Assembly (NCBI RefSeq): GCF_002940685.1
Contig: NZ_PNFP01000020.1
Location: 55,466-119,465 of the forward strand
Length of the DNA: 64,000 nucleotides
Reading direction: 5' to 3'
Source: Ensifer adhaerens
Lineage (GTDB): Bacteria > Pseudomonadota > Alphaproteobacteria > Rhizobiales > Rhizobiaceae
Part shown: piece after piece, positions 1 to 8,720 of the stretch
How positions within the stretch are numbered: position 1 is the stretch's first letter
How the letters are laid out: each line of letters starts with the position of its first letter
Made by a program: the position numbers and the translations under genes
Notes under the pieces: model-generated
The model's input: only the letters and a program-made list of their open reading frames with translations
Databases searched by the model: none
What the model was told of the DNA's origin: nothing

Positions 1-41
1 ACCTCCAGCCGACCGGGTTGCGGGCAGAGCACGGCTTTCAT
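1..41 (-). CDS. Zinc-type alcohol dehydrogenase, N-terminal fragment (partial)
   Basis: The reverse strand has an ATG at 39-41 followed by an open frame running off the window edge. It encodes MKAVLCPQPGRLE, which resembles the N-terminus of zinc-dependent medium-chain dehydrogenases (threonine, idonate and L-galactonate dehydrogenase-like). It starts 27 bases after the stop of the upstream permease gene, so it is probably the next gene of the same leftward operon. Only 13 codons are visible, so the family call rests on a short motif. If correct, an L-galactonate 5-dehydrogenase type activity would fit the altronate/tagaturonate enzymes in this locus, but that is inference. Confidence 0.5.
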   Translation of the reverse strand, partial: MKAVLCPQPGRLE

Positions 42-67
42 GGCAATTCTCTCGAATACGGCGGCGC

Positions 68-1045
68 CTAGCGGGCGCTGCGACGACGCAACTGGTCAAA
101 ATAGACGATGACGATGATCAGCGCGCCCGTGATGATGCGCTGCCAGAACGAATTGACGTTCAGCAGATTGGCGCCGTTGTTGATCGTCGCAAGGATGAAC
201 GCGCCGAGCAGCGGCCCATGCACCGAGCCGACGGCGCCGAACAGGCTGGTACCACCGATGACCGAGGAGGCGATCGCCTGCAGTTCCCAGCCCTCGGCCT
301 GGGTGGCATTGCCGATGCCGATACGCGAGGCGAGCAGCAAGCCGACGAAGGCCGCGCAGGTCGAGGACAGGATGTAGGCGAGATAGATGGTGCGGTGGAC
401 GTTGACGCCGGAAAGGCGTGCGGCCTCGCTGTTGGAGCCGACGGCGAAGAGATAACGGCCAAAACGGCTTAGGTGTAGGAAGATATAGGCCGGGATCGCC
501 ACCACGATCACCATCCAGAACAGGCTGGGCACGCCGAGAAAATCCGCGCGGGAGAAGTTGGTGAAGGCTTCATTGGTGATCGAGATCGTCGAGCCGTTGG
601 TGATCAAGAGGCCGATGCCGCGCAGCGAGGTCAGCGTCGCAAGCGTAATGATGAAGGGCGGCAGGCCCATGCGCACGATGCCGAAGGCGTGGAAGGCGCC
701 GATCAGGACCCCGAAGGCGAGCGTGAGAATGATGGCGGCCCAGAGCGGTACCCCGGCAGCCAGCAACCAGGCGACGATGACGCTGGTAAAGCCGACCACG
801 GCGCCGACCGACAGATCGATGCCGGCGGTGATGATGACGAAGGTCTGGCCGACTGCAAGGATCGCCGTCATCGCGCCTTGACGCAAAAGGTTGCTGATGT
901 TGTTGGGCGTCCAGAAGCTGTTGGTGGCAAAGCCCAGGAGCAACCAGAGGAACAGAAGCAGCCCAAGAAGGGTGAGGCCGAACAGAATACTCACGCCCTT
1001 GCGTGGTGCCGCGCTCGCGCCGCTTTCCACCGTTTCCGCACTCAT
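68..1045 (-). CDS. Sugar ABC transporter permease (RbsC-like)
   Basis: Integral membrane subunit of a carbohydrate ABC importer, 325 residues. It is rich in hydrophobic segments and carries the motif ITAGIDLSVGA near residue 75 and the segment EGWELQAIASSVIGGTSL in the C-terminal half, both typical of the BPD_transp_2 (RbsC/XylH/AraH) family. I place the start at 1045, where a gggaggaaga ribosome binding site lies just upstream; a longer frame exists but lacks such a signal. It follows the ATP-binding subunit by 88 bases in a leftward operon with the periplasmic binding protein. The substrate cannot be read from the permease; the neighbouring enzymes suggest a hexose, deoxyhexose or aldonic acid. 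Confidence 0.9.
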   Translation of the reverse strand: MSAETVESGASAAPRKGVSILFGLTLLGLLLFLWLLLGFATNSFWTPNNISNLLRQGAMTAILAVGQTFVIITAGIDLSVGAVVGFTSVIVAWLLAAGVPLWAAIILTLAFGVLIGAFHAFGIVRMGLPPFIITLATLTSLRGIGLLITNGSTISITNEAFTNFSRADFLGVPSLFWMVIVVAIPAYIFLHLSRFGRYLFAVGSNSEAARLSGVNVHRTIYLAYILSSTCAAFVGLLLASRIGIGNATQAEGWELQAIASSVIGGTSLFGAVGSVHGPLLGAFILATINNGANLLNVNSFWQRIITGALIIVIVYFDQLRRRSAR

Positions 1046-1133
1046 CGTCTTCCTCCCTGCATCCCCTTGAATTTCCTGGCGCGGGATGCGGGCGGAAGAC
1101 CGCCCGCACATTTCCTCATCCCGCTCTTGGCGT

Positions 1134-2687
1134 TCACACGCCGATCGCCTGCGTCAGCACTTCCTCATGGCTCGCAGCGCGGTAGTCGTGACTGGCCACG
1201 AGCCTGCCGCGCCTGAAGACATGCAGCCGATCCGCCAGTTCGTAGACTTCCGGCAGATAGGAGGAGATCAGGATGATGCCCGCTCCCTTCTCCAGAAGCC
1301 GGGCGAACAGGCGGTAGATTTCCGCCTTGGTGCCGACATCGACGCCGACGGTCGGCTCATCGAAAATGAAGAGCTTGGCACCATGGCTCAGCCATTTGCC
1401 GATGACGATCTTCTGCTGGTTGCCGCCCGACATGGCGGACGCCAGCACGCGCCGCGACGGCGTCTTGATCTTCAGATCGCGGATCTGCCGGTCGGCATTT
1501 TCGCGTTCCTGCTGGCCGTTGATCGTCAGGCCGCGCGTCAGGCGGTTGAAAACGGGCAGGTTGATGTTGAGACCGATCGGCAGATTGAGGCACAGGCCCT
1601 GGTCGCGCCGGCTTTCCGGCGCCAGCGCGATGCCGAGATCCATGGCGATGCGTTCGCTGGCGATCTCGACCTTGCGCCCCTGCCAATAGACCTCGCCGGC
1701 GCTTGGGCGATGGCGGCCGTAGAGGCCGAGCGCGAACTCGCTGCGGCCTGCCCCGATCAGCCCGTAGAGGCCGACGATCTCGCCGGCGCGGACAGTCAGC
1801 GAGACATCCTGAAAGCCAGGACCGCTCAAGTTGCGCGTCTCGACGATGACCTCGCCGGGCGGGAAATGCTCCTTGTGATAGATCTGCTCGATGGTGCGGT
1901 TGATCATCAGGGCGATCAGCTCCGCCTCGTTGGTCTCGCCGATCCTGCGGGTGCCGACGTGGGTGCCATCACGCAGGACCGAGACGCGGTCGGCAAGCTC
2001 GAAGACTTCCTCCATGCGGTGGCTGATGTAGACGATGGTCACCCCTTCCGCCTGGAGCCTGCGGATCAGCCGGAAGAGCTGCGCGGATTCCTGGCGCGTG
2101 AGATAGGCGGTCGGTTCGTCGAAGATCAGAAACTGGGTACCGCGCATGGCGGCGCGTGCGGTTGCGACCAGCTGCTGCTGGCCGATCGTCAGGCTGCCGA
2201 GCACGGCGCCGGCCGGAAGATTGAAGCCGAGATCATCGAGCACGCGCTGCGCGGCATCGGTCATGGCCCGCTTGCGCATCAACCCGTTGCGATTGATCTC
2301 GTCGCCGAGGAACATGTTGGCTGCAACCGTCAGGTGGGCGCAGAGCACCACCTCCTGATGCACGGCGTTGATGCCGCGTTCGATGGCCTCCTGCGGCGTG
2401 CCGAGCTGGACAGGCTTGCCGCACCAGAAGATTTCGCCAGAGGTGCGCTTGATGACACCGGTCAAGAGCTTGATCAGCGTCGACTTGCCCGCGCCGTTCT
2501 CACCGACGATCGCGTGGATCTCACCGGAAAGAAAGGTCAGCGAAGCCGGTTTCAGGGCTTCCACCAGCCCGTACTTTTTCTGCAGGGCGCGCAGTTCCAG
2601 GATCGGCTCGCCCTTCGGCACCGGATGGCGCGTCGCCACCTGCAGCCCCTCGGTCCTCACGTCGCGATCCTCTTGCAACTCGGTCAT
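1134..2687 (-). CDS. Sugar ABC transporter ATP-binding protein (RbsA/MglA-like, two NBDs)
   Basis: Energising subunit of the sugar importer, 517 residues with two nucleotide-binding domains in tandem. The first has a canonical Walker A GENGAGKS at residues 62-69, a signature-like LTIGQQQ near 167-173 and Walker B FLIFDE near 186-191. The second has the degenerate Walker A GAGRSE near 312-317 that is normal for RbsA/MglA proteins, a good signature SGGNQQ at 420-425 and Walker B LFIFDE at 439-444. Only the first site has the canonical Walker A lysine. The start at 2687 has gggaggaat upstream. It lies 96 bases after the binding-protein gene and before the permease, the usual order for this importer class. 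Confidence 0.93.
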   Translation of the reverse strand: MTELQEDRDVRTEGLQVATRHPVPKGEPILELRALQKKYGLVEALKPASLTFLSGEIHAIVGENGAGKSTLIKLLTGVIKRTSGEIFWCGKPVQLGTPQEAIERGINAVHQEVVLCAHLTVAANMFLGDEINRNGLMRKRAMTDAAQRVLDDLGFNLPAGAVLGSLTIGQQQLVATARAAMRGTQFLIFDEPTAYLTRQESAQLFRLIRRLQAEGVTIVYISHRMEEVFELADRVSVLRDGTHVGTRRIGETNEAELIALMINRTIEQIYHKEHFPPGEVIVETRNLSGPGFQDVSLTVRAGEIVGLYGLIGAGRSEFALGLYGRHRPSAGEVYWQGRKVEIASERIAMDLGIALAPESRRDQGLCLNLPIGLNINLPVFNRLTRGLTINGQQERENADRQIRDLKIKTPSRRVLASAMSGGNQQKIVIGKWLSHGAKLFIFDEPTVGVDVGTKAEIYRLFARLLEKGAGIILISSYLPEVYELADRLHVFRRGRLVASHDYRAASHEEVLTQAIGV

Positions 2688-2783
2688 CTGCGCATTCCTC
2701 CCATCGCAGAGATCGCCTGCGACCGGTCCTCGTTCCGGTCGCAGGCAGGCCGCGGCGAGCCGATGCGCCCGCCGCAGCCGTCG

Positions 2784-3773
2784 TTACTTGATCTTCGGGT
2801 TCAAGAGCGCGTCGATCTTCGGATCCGCCATATTGGCCTTGGTCACCAGATTGGCGCCGGTATCGACATTCGCCTCGACCTTCTCCCCCTTGGAGACGGC
2901 AAGCGCCGTCTTCACGCCATCATAGCCCATCCGGTAGGGATCCTGAACGACGAGAGCGGCCAGGACGCCTTCCTTGAGGAAGCCGACCGTCTTGTCGTCG
3001 CTGTCGAAGCCGATCACCTTGATCTTGTCGCCGAGCTTGTTTTCAGCGATCGCCTGGCCGACACCCTGCGCCATGATCAGATTGGATGCGAAGACGCCAA
3101 CCAGATTGGGGTTGGCGGTGATCAGGTCGGTCATCATGTTGAGGCCGGTCGTTGCCTGGCCATCGGCGTACTTGTCGGCGACGACCTTGAAGCCCGGATA
3201 CTTCGTCTTGATCTGATCGAGGAAGCCCTCGCGGCGCTGGTCGAGCGAGCCGACACCCGGGAGGTTGGTGATGATGGCGATTTCGCCCTCTTCCTTGCCG
3301 GTCATTTCCTTGACTGCGGCAGCAAGGCCATCGGCAGCGATGCGGCCGCCCTGGACGTTGTCGGTGGTCAGGAACGACGAGAATGCCTTGGAGTCGGCGG
3401 CGGAATCGATCCCGATGATCGGAACGGCCTTGGCGGCTTCATCGATCGGCTTGCCGAGCGCCTTAAACTCGGTCGGTGAAATGACGACGGCGGCCGGGGC
3501 ACCGGCGACCGCATTTTCGAGAATGCTGATCTGGCCATTGATGTCGGATTCGGCCTGGGCGCCGAGTTCCGGCACGTTGACGCCGAGATCCTTGCCCGCG
3601 GCGCGCGCGCCGGCCAGCACGATCTGCCAATAGAAGGACGTGGTGTCCTTGACGATGATCGGGATCGTCACGTCCTGCGCGAAGGATGCGACCGGCGACA
3701 GGCCGGCGATCATCGCAGCGCCGGCCAAGGCGGTGAAGGTACGACGGGTAAGGCTGCTCTTCAGAATGCTCAT
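2784..3773 (-). CDS. Periplasmic sugar-binding protein of ABC importer
   Basis: 329-residue substrate-binding protein of the ribose/galactose type (Peripla_BP_4 fold). The N-terminus has a charged n-region, SLTRRTF, followed by a hydrophobic stretch and an ASFA-Q cleavage site near residue 33, so it should be exported; the twin arginine makes Tat export conceivable but Sec is equally possible. The mature protein starts with DVTIPIIVKDTTSFYWQ, and the cross-over segments ISPTEFKAL and IIGIDS are typical of this class. It is the first gene of the ABC operon, 167 bases downstream of the aldo/keto reductase, with a perfect 14-bp palindrome in that gap. It is usually the most highly expressed subunit and defines substrate specificity. 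Confidence 0.92.
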   Translation of the reverse strand: MSILKSSLTRRTFTALAGAAMIAGLSPVASFAQDVTIPIIVKDTTSFYWQIVLAGARAAGKDLGVNVPELGAQAESDINGQISILENAVAGAPAAVVISPTEFKALGKPIDEAAKAVPIIGIDSAADSKAFSSFLTTDNVQGGRIAADGLAAAVKEMTGKEEGEIAIITNLPGVGSLDQRREGFLDQIKTKYPGFKVVADKYADGQATTGLNMMTDLITANPNLVGVFASNLIMAQGVGQAIAENKLGDKIKVIGFDSDDKTVGFLKEGVLAALVVQDPYRMGYDGVKTALAVSKGEKVEANVDTGANLVTKANMADPKIDALLNPKIK

Positions 3774-3844
3774 CCCAGGTTTCTCCTCTCAGTGCACCCT
3801 GTTCCACTTCTTGGAGATCGATCGCAGGTGCTGGCTTACCGACC

Positions 3845-3858
3845 TTTTATCGATAAAA
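3845..3858. promoter_or_regulatory. Perfect 14-bp palindrome, candidate operator of the ABC operon
   Basis: TTTTATCGATAAAA is a perfect palindrome 71 bases upstream of the sugar-binding-protein start. Its left half (CTTTTATC) recurs at 6542-6550 in front of the dehydratase/GntR divergent promoters, so both could be operators of the GntR regulator at 6733. No footprint or promoter evidence can be seen directly. Confidence 0.45.
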
Positions 3859-3940
3859 AACATATTGGAATGCTAATACGACAATTCCGGCTTGGCAAGC
3901 TGCCGGAAAGGCATTTCAAACGGCGCATCGATGCCGTCGG

Positions 3941-4960
3941 TCAAACCCGAACCGGCTCGTCCCCGAGCTCCGGCGCGACCAGCGTAAACGGCTCGAAGGC
4001 GGCAAAATCGGCGGCGGAAAACCGATGTTTCGTAAGGGCCATGTTGCGCGTCAGGCTCCCCGGCTTGGCCGTGCCGACGAGCACCGAGGCAACCAAAGGA
4101 CTGGCCAATGGAAACTGCATGGCGGGTGCGGCAAGCGGCACGTTCATGCCGCGGGCGACCACGTCCATGGCACCGACCTTTTGCCGGATATCTTCCGTTG
4201 CCGGCATATAGTCGAAATGCGCGCCCTCGACCGGTCCGGTCGCCAGGATGCCCGAATTGAAAACACCGCCGACAACGAGGGATGTCTGCTTCTTCTCACA
4301 GAGTGGCAACAGCTCGGCCACGGCCGAGCGGTCGAGCAAGGTGTAGCGGCCGGCCAAAAGGATGCAGTCGATATCGGCCTCACGCATTACATCGAGGCAA
4401 ACCGGAACCTCGTTCACGCCGAGGCCGAAAGCGGAAATCGCGCCTGATGACTTCAACTCATCCAGCGCCTTCAGACCGCCATCCAGCAATTGTCGGAGAT
4501 AGACGGCATTGCGGGCGGCACCGTGGGTATAGACGCCGATATCGTGCACATAGAGGATGTCGATGCGGTTGAGCCCGAGCCGCGCGTAGCTGAACTCGAC
4601 GGAGCGCATGATGCCATCGTAGCTGTAGTCGTAGGCAACGTCGAAATTGAGCGGCTTCACATAGGAATAGTCCGGCACCTTGCCTTCCGGCACCGGATAA
4701 AGGAGCCGTCCGACCTTGGTCGACAGCACGAACTGATCGCGCGGCTTGTCACGCAGGAAATCGCCGACCCGGCGCTCAGCAAGGCCCAGGCCATAGAACG
4801 GCGCCACGTCGAAGTAGCGCATGCCCGACTGCCAGGCGGCGTCCAGGGTCGCCATCGCCGCATCGCGGGTGCACTCGCGGTAGAGGCCGCCAAGCCCGGC
4901 GGCGCCGAAGCTGTACTCGGTCACCGACAGGTCGGTTCGACCGATCCGTCTCGTCTGCAT
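3941..4960 (-). CDS. Aldo/keto reductase, aldose 1-dehydrogenase type (L-fucose/L-galactose dehydrogenase-like)
   Basis: 339-residue soluble NAD(P)-dependent oxidoreductase of the AKR superfamily. The catalytic tetrad is visible: Asp51 and Tyr56 in FDVAPFYG, Lys82 in STKVGR and His139 in YVHDIG. The N-terminus (RRIGRTDLSVTEYSFGAAGLGGLY) and the lack of a long C-terminal extension resemble D-threo-aldose/L-fucose 1-dehydrogenases and plant L-galactose dehydrogenase, which oxidise the anomeric carbon of a sugar to a lactone. It begins 39 bases after the altronate-dehydratase-like gene and is probably cotranscribed with it. No lactonase gene is visible, so lactone opening would be spontaneous or encoded elsewhere. 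The exact sugar is inference. Confidence 0.85.
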   Translation of the reverse strand: MQTRRIGRTDLSVTEYSFGAAGLGGLYRECTRDAAMATLDAAWQSGMRYFDVAPFYGLGLAERRVGDFLRDKPRDQFVLSTKVGRLLYPVPEGKVPDYSYVKPLNFDVAYDYSYDGIMRSVEFSYARLGLNRIDILYVHDIGVYTHGAARNAVYLRQLLDGGLKALDELKSSGAISAFGLGVNEVPVCLDVMREADIDCILLAGRYTLLDRSAVAELLPLCEKKQTSLVVGGVFNSGILATGPVEGAHFDYMPATEDIRQKVGAMDVVARGMNVPLAAPAMQFPLASPLVASVLVGTAKPGSLTRNMALTKHRFSAADFAAFEPFTLVAPELGDEPVRV

Positions 4961-4999
4961 TCCCCGTCTCCTCCTCCAAGGATGCCAGTCGCCGCGTAT

Positions 5000-6505
5000 C
5001 TAGAGCGTTGCGCCCAGATGCCAGGGCACGAACTCGTTGTCGCCGTAGCCGAAAAGCTCGCTCTTGGTCTTGCGGCCTGAGGCAGTCTCGACGATCAGGT
5101 CGAAGATCTCGCGACCGAGCCCGGCAATCGTCGCGTCTCCCGAAGCGATCACGCCGCAATCGATGTCCATGTCCTCTTCCATCGCCCGATAGAGCGCCGT
5201 GTTGCTGGTGAGCTTGATCGACGGTGCCGGCCGACAGCCGAAACAGCTTCCGCGCCCGGTGGTAAAGGCAATCACGTTGGCGCCGCCGGCGACCTGCCCG
5301 GTGGCCGATACCGGATCGTAGCCGGGCGTATCCATGAAGACGAGCCCGTGTTCGGTTACGCGTTCGGCATAGCGATAGACAGCGTTCAGCGGCGAGCGCC
5401 CGCCCTTAGCGACGGCGCCGAGCGATTTTTCGAGAATGGTCGTCAGACCGCCGCGTTTGTTGCCCGGCGAAGGATTGTTGTCGAGCGAGGCGCCATGCAT
5501 CGCCACGTATTCCTCCCACCAGGAGATCAGCCCGTCGAGTTTCACCGCCACCGCTTCATTCGCCGCGCGGCTGCGCAGCAGATGCTCGGCACCATAGATC
5601 TCCGAGGTCTCAGAGAGGATCGCGGTGCCGCCGGCGGCGGCAAGGATATCGACGGCAGCCCCCAGCGCCGGGTTGGCGGTGATGCCTGAAAGCCCGTCCG
5701 ACCCGCCGCACTGCAGGCCGACGATGATCTCGCTGACCGGGATGGCGATACGGCGCGCCTTGCCGACCTCTGCCGCGATGTCCTCGAGAATGCCGAGCGC
5801 CCTTTCGACCGAACGGCGAGAACCGCCGGCCTCCTGAATGTTGAAATGGCGCTTCTCGGCGCCGGCGCCGCTCTGGCCGTAGAGCGTCAGCTGGTTGACC
5901 TCGCAGCCGAGGCCCACCATCAGCACGCCACCAAAATTGACGTGGCGGGCGTAGCCAGCGAGCGTGCGATGCAGATTGGCCATGCCGTCGCCGGTCGACG
6001 ACATGCCGCAACCCTGATCGTGCACGATCGGCACGAAGCCATCGATGCCGTCGTACTTCGGCAGGATGCACCGGTTCGCCTCTTCGGCGATGGCACGACA
6101 GACCGTGGTGGAACAGTTCACGCTGGCGACGACACCGATGTAGTTTCGCGTCGCGGCACGACCATCGCCACGGCGATAGCCCATGAAGGTGCGCTCCCGG
6201 TCAGCGTCGCTTGCCGCCTGCGGCGTCCCTTGCGGGCCGATCGCCAGGCGATCACGGTCAAACGCAAGATTGTGGGAATGCACGTGGTCGCCCGGCGCGA
6301 TATCGACGGTCGCGCGCCCGATCGCCTGGGCGTACTTGACCACCGGTTCGCCGGCGTGGATCGCGCGGATCGCGATCTTGTGTCCCGCATCCACCTTCAC
6401 CGCCGCGCGGGCGCCGTTCGGCAAAGCCTCACCCGCGGCGATCGCCAAGGTCGCCACGACGACGTTGTCCTCCGGTGAAAGCAGGATGGTGGACGGCGCA
6501 GACAC
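5000..6505 (-). CDS. UxaA-family altronate (or related hexonate) dehydratase
   Basis: 501-residue member of the altronate dehydratase/galactarate dehydratase family. Residues 1-90 form the SAF-like N-terminal domain (ending near HVHSHNLAF). The core begins with RRGDGRAATRNYIGVVASVNCSTTVC, and the C-terminal part has GRGSCFGCRPAPSIKLTSNTALY, both family hallmarks, with cysteines suited to binding an active-site metal. UxaA dehydrates D-altronate to 2-keto-3-deoxy-D-gluconate; other members act on fuconate, galactonate or galactarate. It is the first gene of the leftward cluster, divergent from the GntR regulator across a 227-base promoter region. The tagaturonate-reductase-like gene at 7632 supports altronate as substrate. 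Confidence 0.87.
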   Translation of the reverse strand: MSAPSTILLSPEDNVVVATLAIAAGEALPNGARAAVKVDAGHKIAIRAIHAGEPVVKYAQAIGRATVDIAPGDHVHSHNLAFDRDRLAIGPQGTPQAASDADRERTFMGYRRGDGRAATRNYIGVVASVNCSTTVCRAIAEEANRCILPKYDGIDGFVPIVHDQGCGMSSTGDGMANLHRTLAGYARHVNFGGVLMVGLGCEVNQLTLYGQSGAGAEKRHFNIQEAGGSRRSVERALGILEDIAAEVGKARRIAIPVSEIIVGLQCGGSDGLSGITANPALGAAVDILAAAGGTAILSETSEIYGAEHLLRSRAANEAVAVKLDGLISWWEEYVAMHGASLDNNPSPGNKRGGLTTILEKSLGAVAKGGRSPLNAVYRYAERVTEHGLVFMDTPGYDPVSATGQVAGGANVIAFTTGRGSCFGCRPAPSIKLTSNTALYRAMEEDMDIDCGVIASGDATIAGLGREIFDLIVETASGRKTKSELFGYGDNEFVPWHLGATL

Positions 6506-6548
6506 CGATCTTCTCCCTGTTTGTTAGGATCAGCCTTTCTGTCTTTTA

Positions 6549-6559
6549 TCTACAATAGA
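6549..6559. promoter_or_regulatory. Interrupted palindrome in the divergent dehydratase/GntR promoter region
   Basis: The 227-base gap 6506-6732 separates two divergent genes and must hold both promoters. It contains TCTACAATAGA (4-bp arms), nested in a wider CTGTC/GACAG inverted repeat at 6539-6562, with CTTTTATC overlapping its left side. The last motif also forms half of the palindrome at 3845. This is a plausible GntR operator; no convincing -35/-10 pair could be assigned. Confidence 0.4.
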
Positions 6560-6732
6560 CAGATTTCCGTCAATGGGTATTATAGCGAAAACATCGGCGA
6601 GACCGACGGGCCGACGGCCGGGGCAAACGGGAGGAACAGATGTCGACGACAGACGCAGACAAAACCGGTTCGCCGCGATAGAGGAGCGTCGCTGATAAAC
6701 GCACAGATTTCTCGACCGGTCGGACATCGCCC

Positions 6733-7611
6733 ATGGCAAAACAGAACACCGTCTTCAAGGATGCCTATAACCGCTGCCTGAAGCTTCTGGCGGACACATC
6801 CTCCCTGCCCTCCGAGCCGGAGCTCGGGCAGGTTCTCGGCGTCAGCCGGACGACGGTGCGCGCCATCCTCAGCCGCTTCGAGGAACTGCAGCTGATCGCC
6901 TGGGACAAGCGCAAGAAGAACGTGCTGCGGCAGCCCCGGCCCGACGACTACTTTCCGACGGAAGAAACCGATTCGCTTGCCGAGATTATCGAGCGTAGCT
7001 TCATGCGCCGGATCTTAGCCGGTGGCGCCGAGCCCGGCATGCAGATCAACGAGCTCGAACTGGCGCGCGAGATCGGCACCGGCACCACCAGCGTGCGCGA
7101 ATTCCTGATCCGCTTCAGTCGCTTCGGCCTGATCGAGAAACGGCCGAACAGCCACTGGATCCTCAAGGGCTTTACCCGGGAATTCGCACTCGAGCTGACG
7201 GAGGTGCGCGAAATGTTCGAGCTGCGCTCGGCCGCGCGCTTCGTCGCGTTGCCCGACGACCACCCGGCCTGGGCCGAGTTGACCCAGATCGAGGCGCTGC
7301 ATCGGGGGATTCTGGCGGATATCGACAACCGCTACCGGGAATTCTCCGAACTCGACGAGAAGTTCCACCTGCTGGTGCACAAGGCGTCCAGCAACCGCTT
7401 CATCGTCGATTTCTACGACGTCATCGCGATCGTCTTCCACTATCACTACCAGTGGAACAAGACGAATGCCCGTGAGCGGAACGCCCGCGCGCTGGAGGAA
7501 CATCTCGCCTATATCGAGGCACTGCGCTCCCACGACCCGGCAAGGGCCGAACAGGCCTGCCGGCGACATCTCCAGTCCGCGCGCGAAACTTTGCTTCAAT
7601 CCATTCCATAG
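6733..7611 (+). CDS. GntR-family regulator, FadR/FCD type with two winged-helix segments
   Basis: 292-residue transcription factor. Residues 26-56 (LPSEPELGQVLGVSRTTVRA onward) are a normal GntR winged helix. A second winged-helix-like segment occupies about residues 84-145 (LELAREIGTGTTSVREFLIRF, then LIEKRPNSHWIL). The remainder is an all-helical FCD effector domain, with candidate metal ligands Asp208 and His212 in LDEKFHLLVH, His257 in EEHLAY and His279 in RRHLQSA. FCD regulators commonly bind small carboxylates or sugar acids. The ATG at 6733 is the only credible start, because an in-frame stop lies at 6679-6681, although the ribosome binding site is weak. It is divergent from the catabolic operon, so it is probably its repressor. 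Confidence 0.88.
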   Translation: MAKQNTVFKDAYNRCLKLLADTSSLPSEPELGQVLGVSRTTVRAILSRFEELQLIAWDKRKKNVLRQPRPDDYFPTEETDSLAEIIERSFMRRILAGGAEPGMQINELELAREIGTGTTSVREFLIRFSRFGLIEKRPNSHWILKGFTREFALELTEVREMFELRSAARFVALPDDHPAWAELTQIEALHRGILADIDNRYREFSELDEKFHLLVHKASSNRFIVDFYDVIAIVFHYHYQWNKTNARERNARALEEHLAYIEALRSHDPARAEQACRRHLQSARETLLQSIP

Positions 7612-7631
7612 CCAGCTATCGGAGCCAATGC

Positions 7632-8720
7632 ATGCCGACGCCGATCGTGCAATTCGGAACGAGCCGCTTTCTTCAGGCGCATGCCGACCTCTTCGTCAGC
7701 GAAGCGCTGAAAAGTGGAAAGGCTGCAGGGCCGATCACGATCGTGCAGACGACAGGGTCTCGCGAGCGATCCGGACGGCTTGCAGCGCTTGCCCGTCCCG
7801 AAGGCTTCCCGGTTATCGTCCGGGGCATCCAAGGTGGAGAGTGCATCGACACGATCCAGCAAGTGACCAGCGTGGCGCGGGCGCTTTCGACGGCCGGAAA
7901 CTGGAACGAGGTCCGGGCGATCGTCGCCGAGGAGGTCGAGATCCTGATCTCCAACACCGGCGATACGGGCTACCAGGTCGGCGACGATGATCTCGTGTCG
8001 AACATACCCCTTTCCTTTCCCGGCAAACTGCTTCTGCTGCTGAAAGCGCGCTTCGACGCGGGTGGGCGTCCGCTGACGATCCTTCCCTGCGAGCTCGTGT
8101 CGCGCAATGGCGACGTGCTGAAAGCACTGGTGCTGCGGCTTGCGGCGGAACGGGTCGAAGACGGCGCCTTTACCGACTGGCTGAACACGTGTGTCATCTG
8201 GGGCAACACGCTTGTCGACCGCATCGTCTCCGAGCCGCTGGAGCCTGCCGGTGCGATCGCCGAACCCTATGCGCTGTGGGCGATCGAAAATCGGTCCGGA
8301 TTGCGGCTGCCTTGCATCCATCCCTGCGTGAAACTGGTTGATGACCTGACGCCCTACGAGAAGCTGAAGCTTCACATCCTCAACCTCGGTCATACCGTTC
8401 TGGCCGAACTCTGGCTCAAGGGAGGGCGCGACCGGAACGAGACCGTTCGAGAGATCCTGGCAGATACCGACGTCGCGGCGCATCTCGACCGCATTTACGG
8501 AGCGGAGGTGATCCCGGCTTTCGCTGCGAGGGGCCTGGAAAGGGAAGCTGCAGACTATGTCGCCGCGACGCTCGAACGCTTCAGAAACCCGTTCCTCAAC
8601 CATCGCCTCGGCGATATCGCCAATCATCATCGCGAGAAGATCGAGCGGCGGATCGCCGATTTCCAGCGTTGGAGCCCGGGCGTGTCAATGCCTGAGCTCG
8701 CGGCAATCTGCGATCAGTAG
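7632..8720 (+). CDS. Mannitol dehydrogenase-family oxidoreductase (tagaturonate/fructuronate reductase-like)
   Basis: 362-residue NAD-dependent polyol/hexuronate dehydrogenase. It opens with an N-terminal Rossmann segment, IVQFGTSRFLQAHADLF, as in UxaB and MtlD proteins. The family's catalytic lysine region appears as KLKLHILNLGHTVLAEL near residue 245, and the all-helical C-terminal domain follows. UxaB reduces D-tagaturonate to D-altronate, the substrate of the dehydratase at 5000-6505, which makes that role attractive here. A D-mannonate or altritol dehydrogenase cannot be excluded. It begins 20 bases after the GntR gene with a cggag ribosome binding site and is probably cotranscribed with it. 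Its stop overlaps the convergent aldolase gene by 7 bases. Confidence 0.82.
   Translation: MPTPIVQFGTSRFLQAHADLFVSEALKSGKAAGPITIVQTTGSRERSGRLAALARPEGFPVIVRGIQGGECIDTIQQVTSVARALSTAGNWNEVRAIVAEEVEILISNTGDTGYQVGDDDLVSNIPLSFPGKLLLLLKARFDAGGRPLTILPCELVSRNGDVLKALVLRLAAERVEDGAFTDWLNTCVIWGNTLVDRIVSEPLEPAGAIAEPYALWAIENRSGLRLPCIHPCVKLVDDLTPYEKLKLHILNLGHTVLAELWLKGGRDRNETVREILADTDVAAHLDRIYGAEVIPAFAARGLEREAADYVAATLERFRNPFLNHRLGDIANHHREKIERRIADFQRWSPGVSMPELAAICDQ

Noticed and set aside
1086..3479. 797-codon open frame on the plus strand
   Set aside because: It lies opposite the ABC ATP-binding and binding-protein genes, which have full family motifs. The composition (Asp/Arg/His-rich) is that of a reverse-strand shadow in high-GC DNA.
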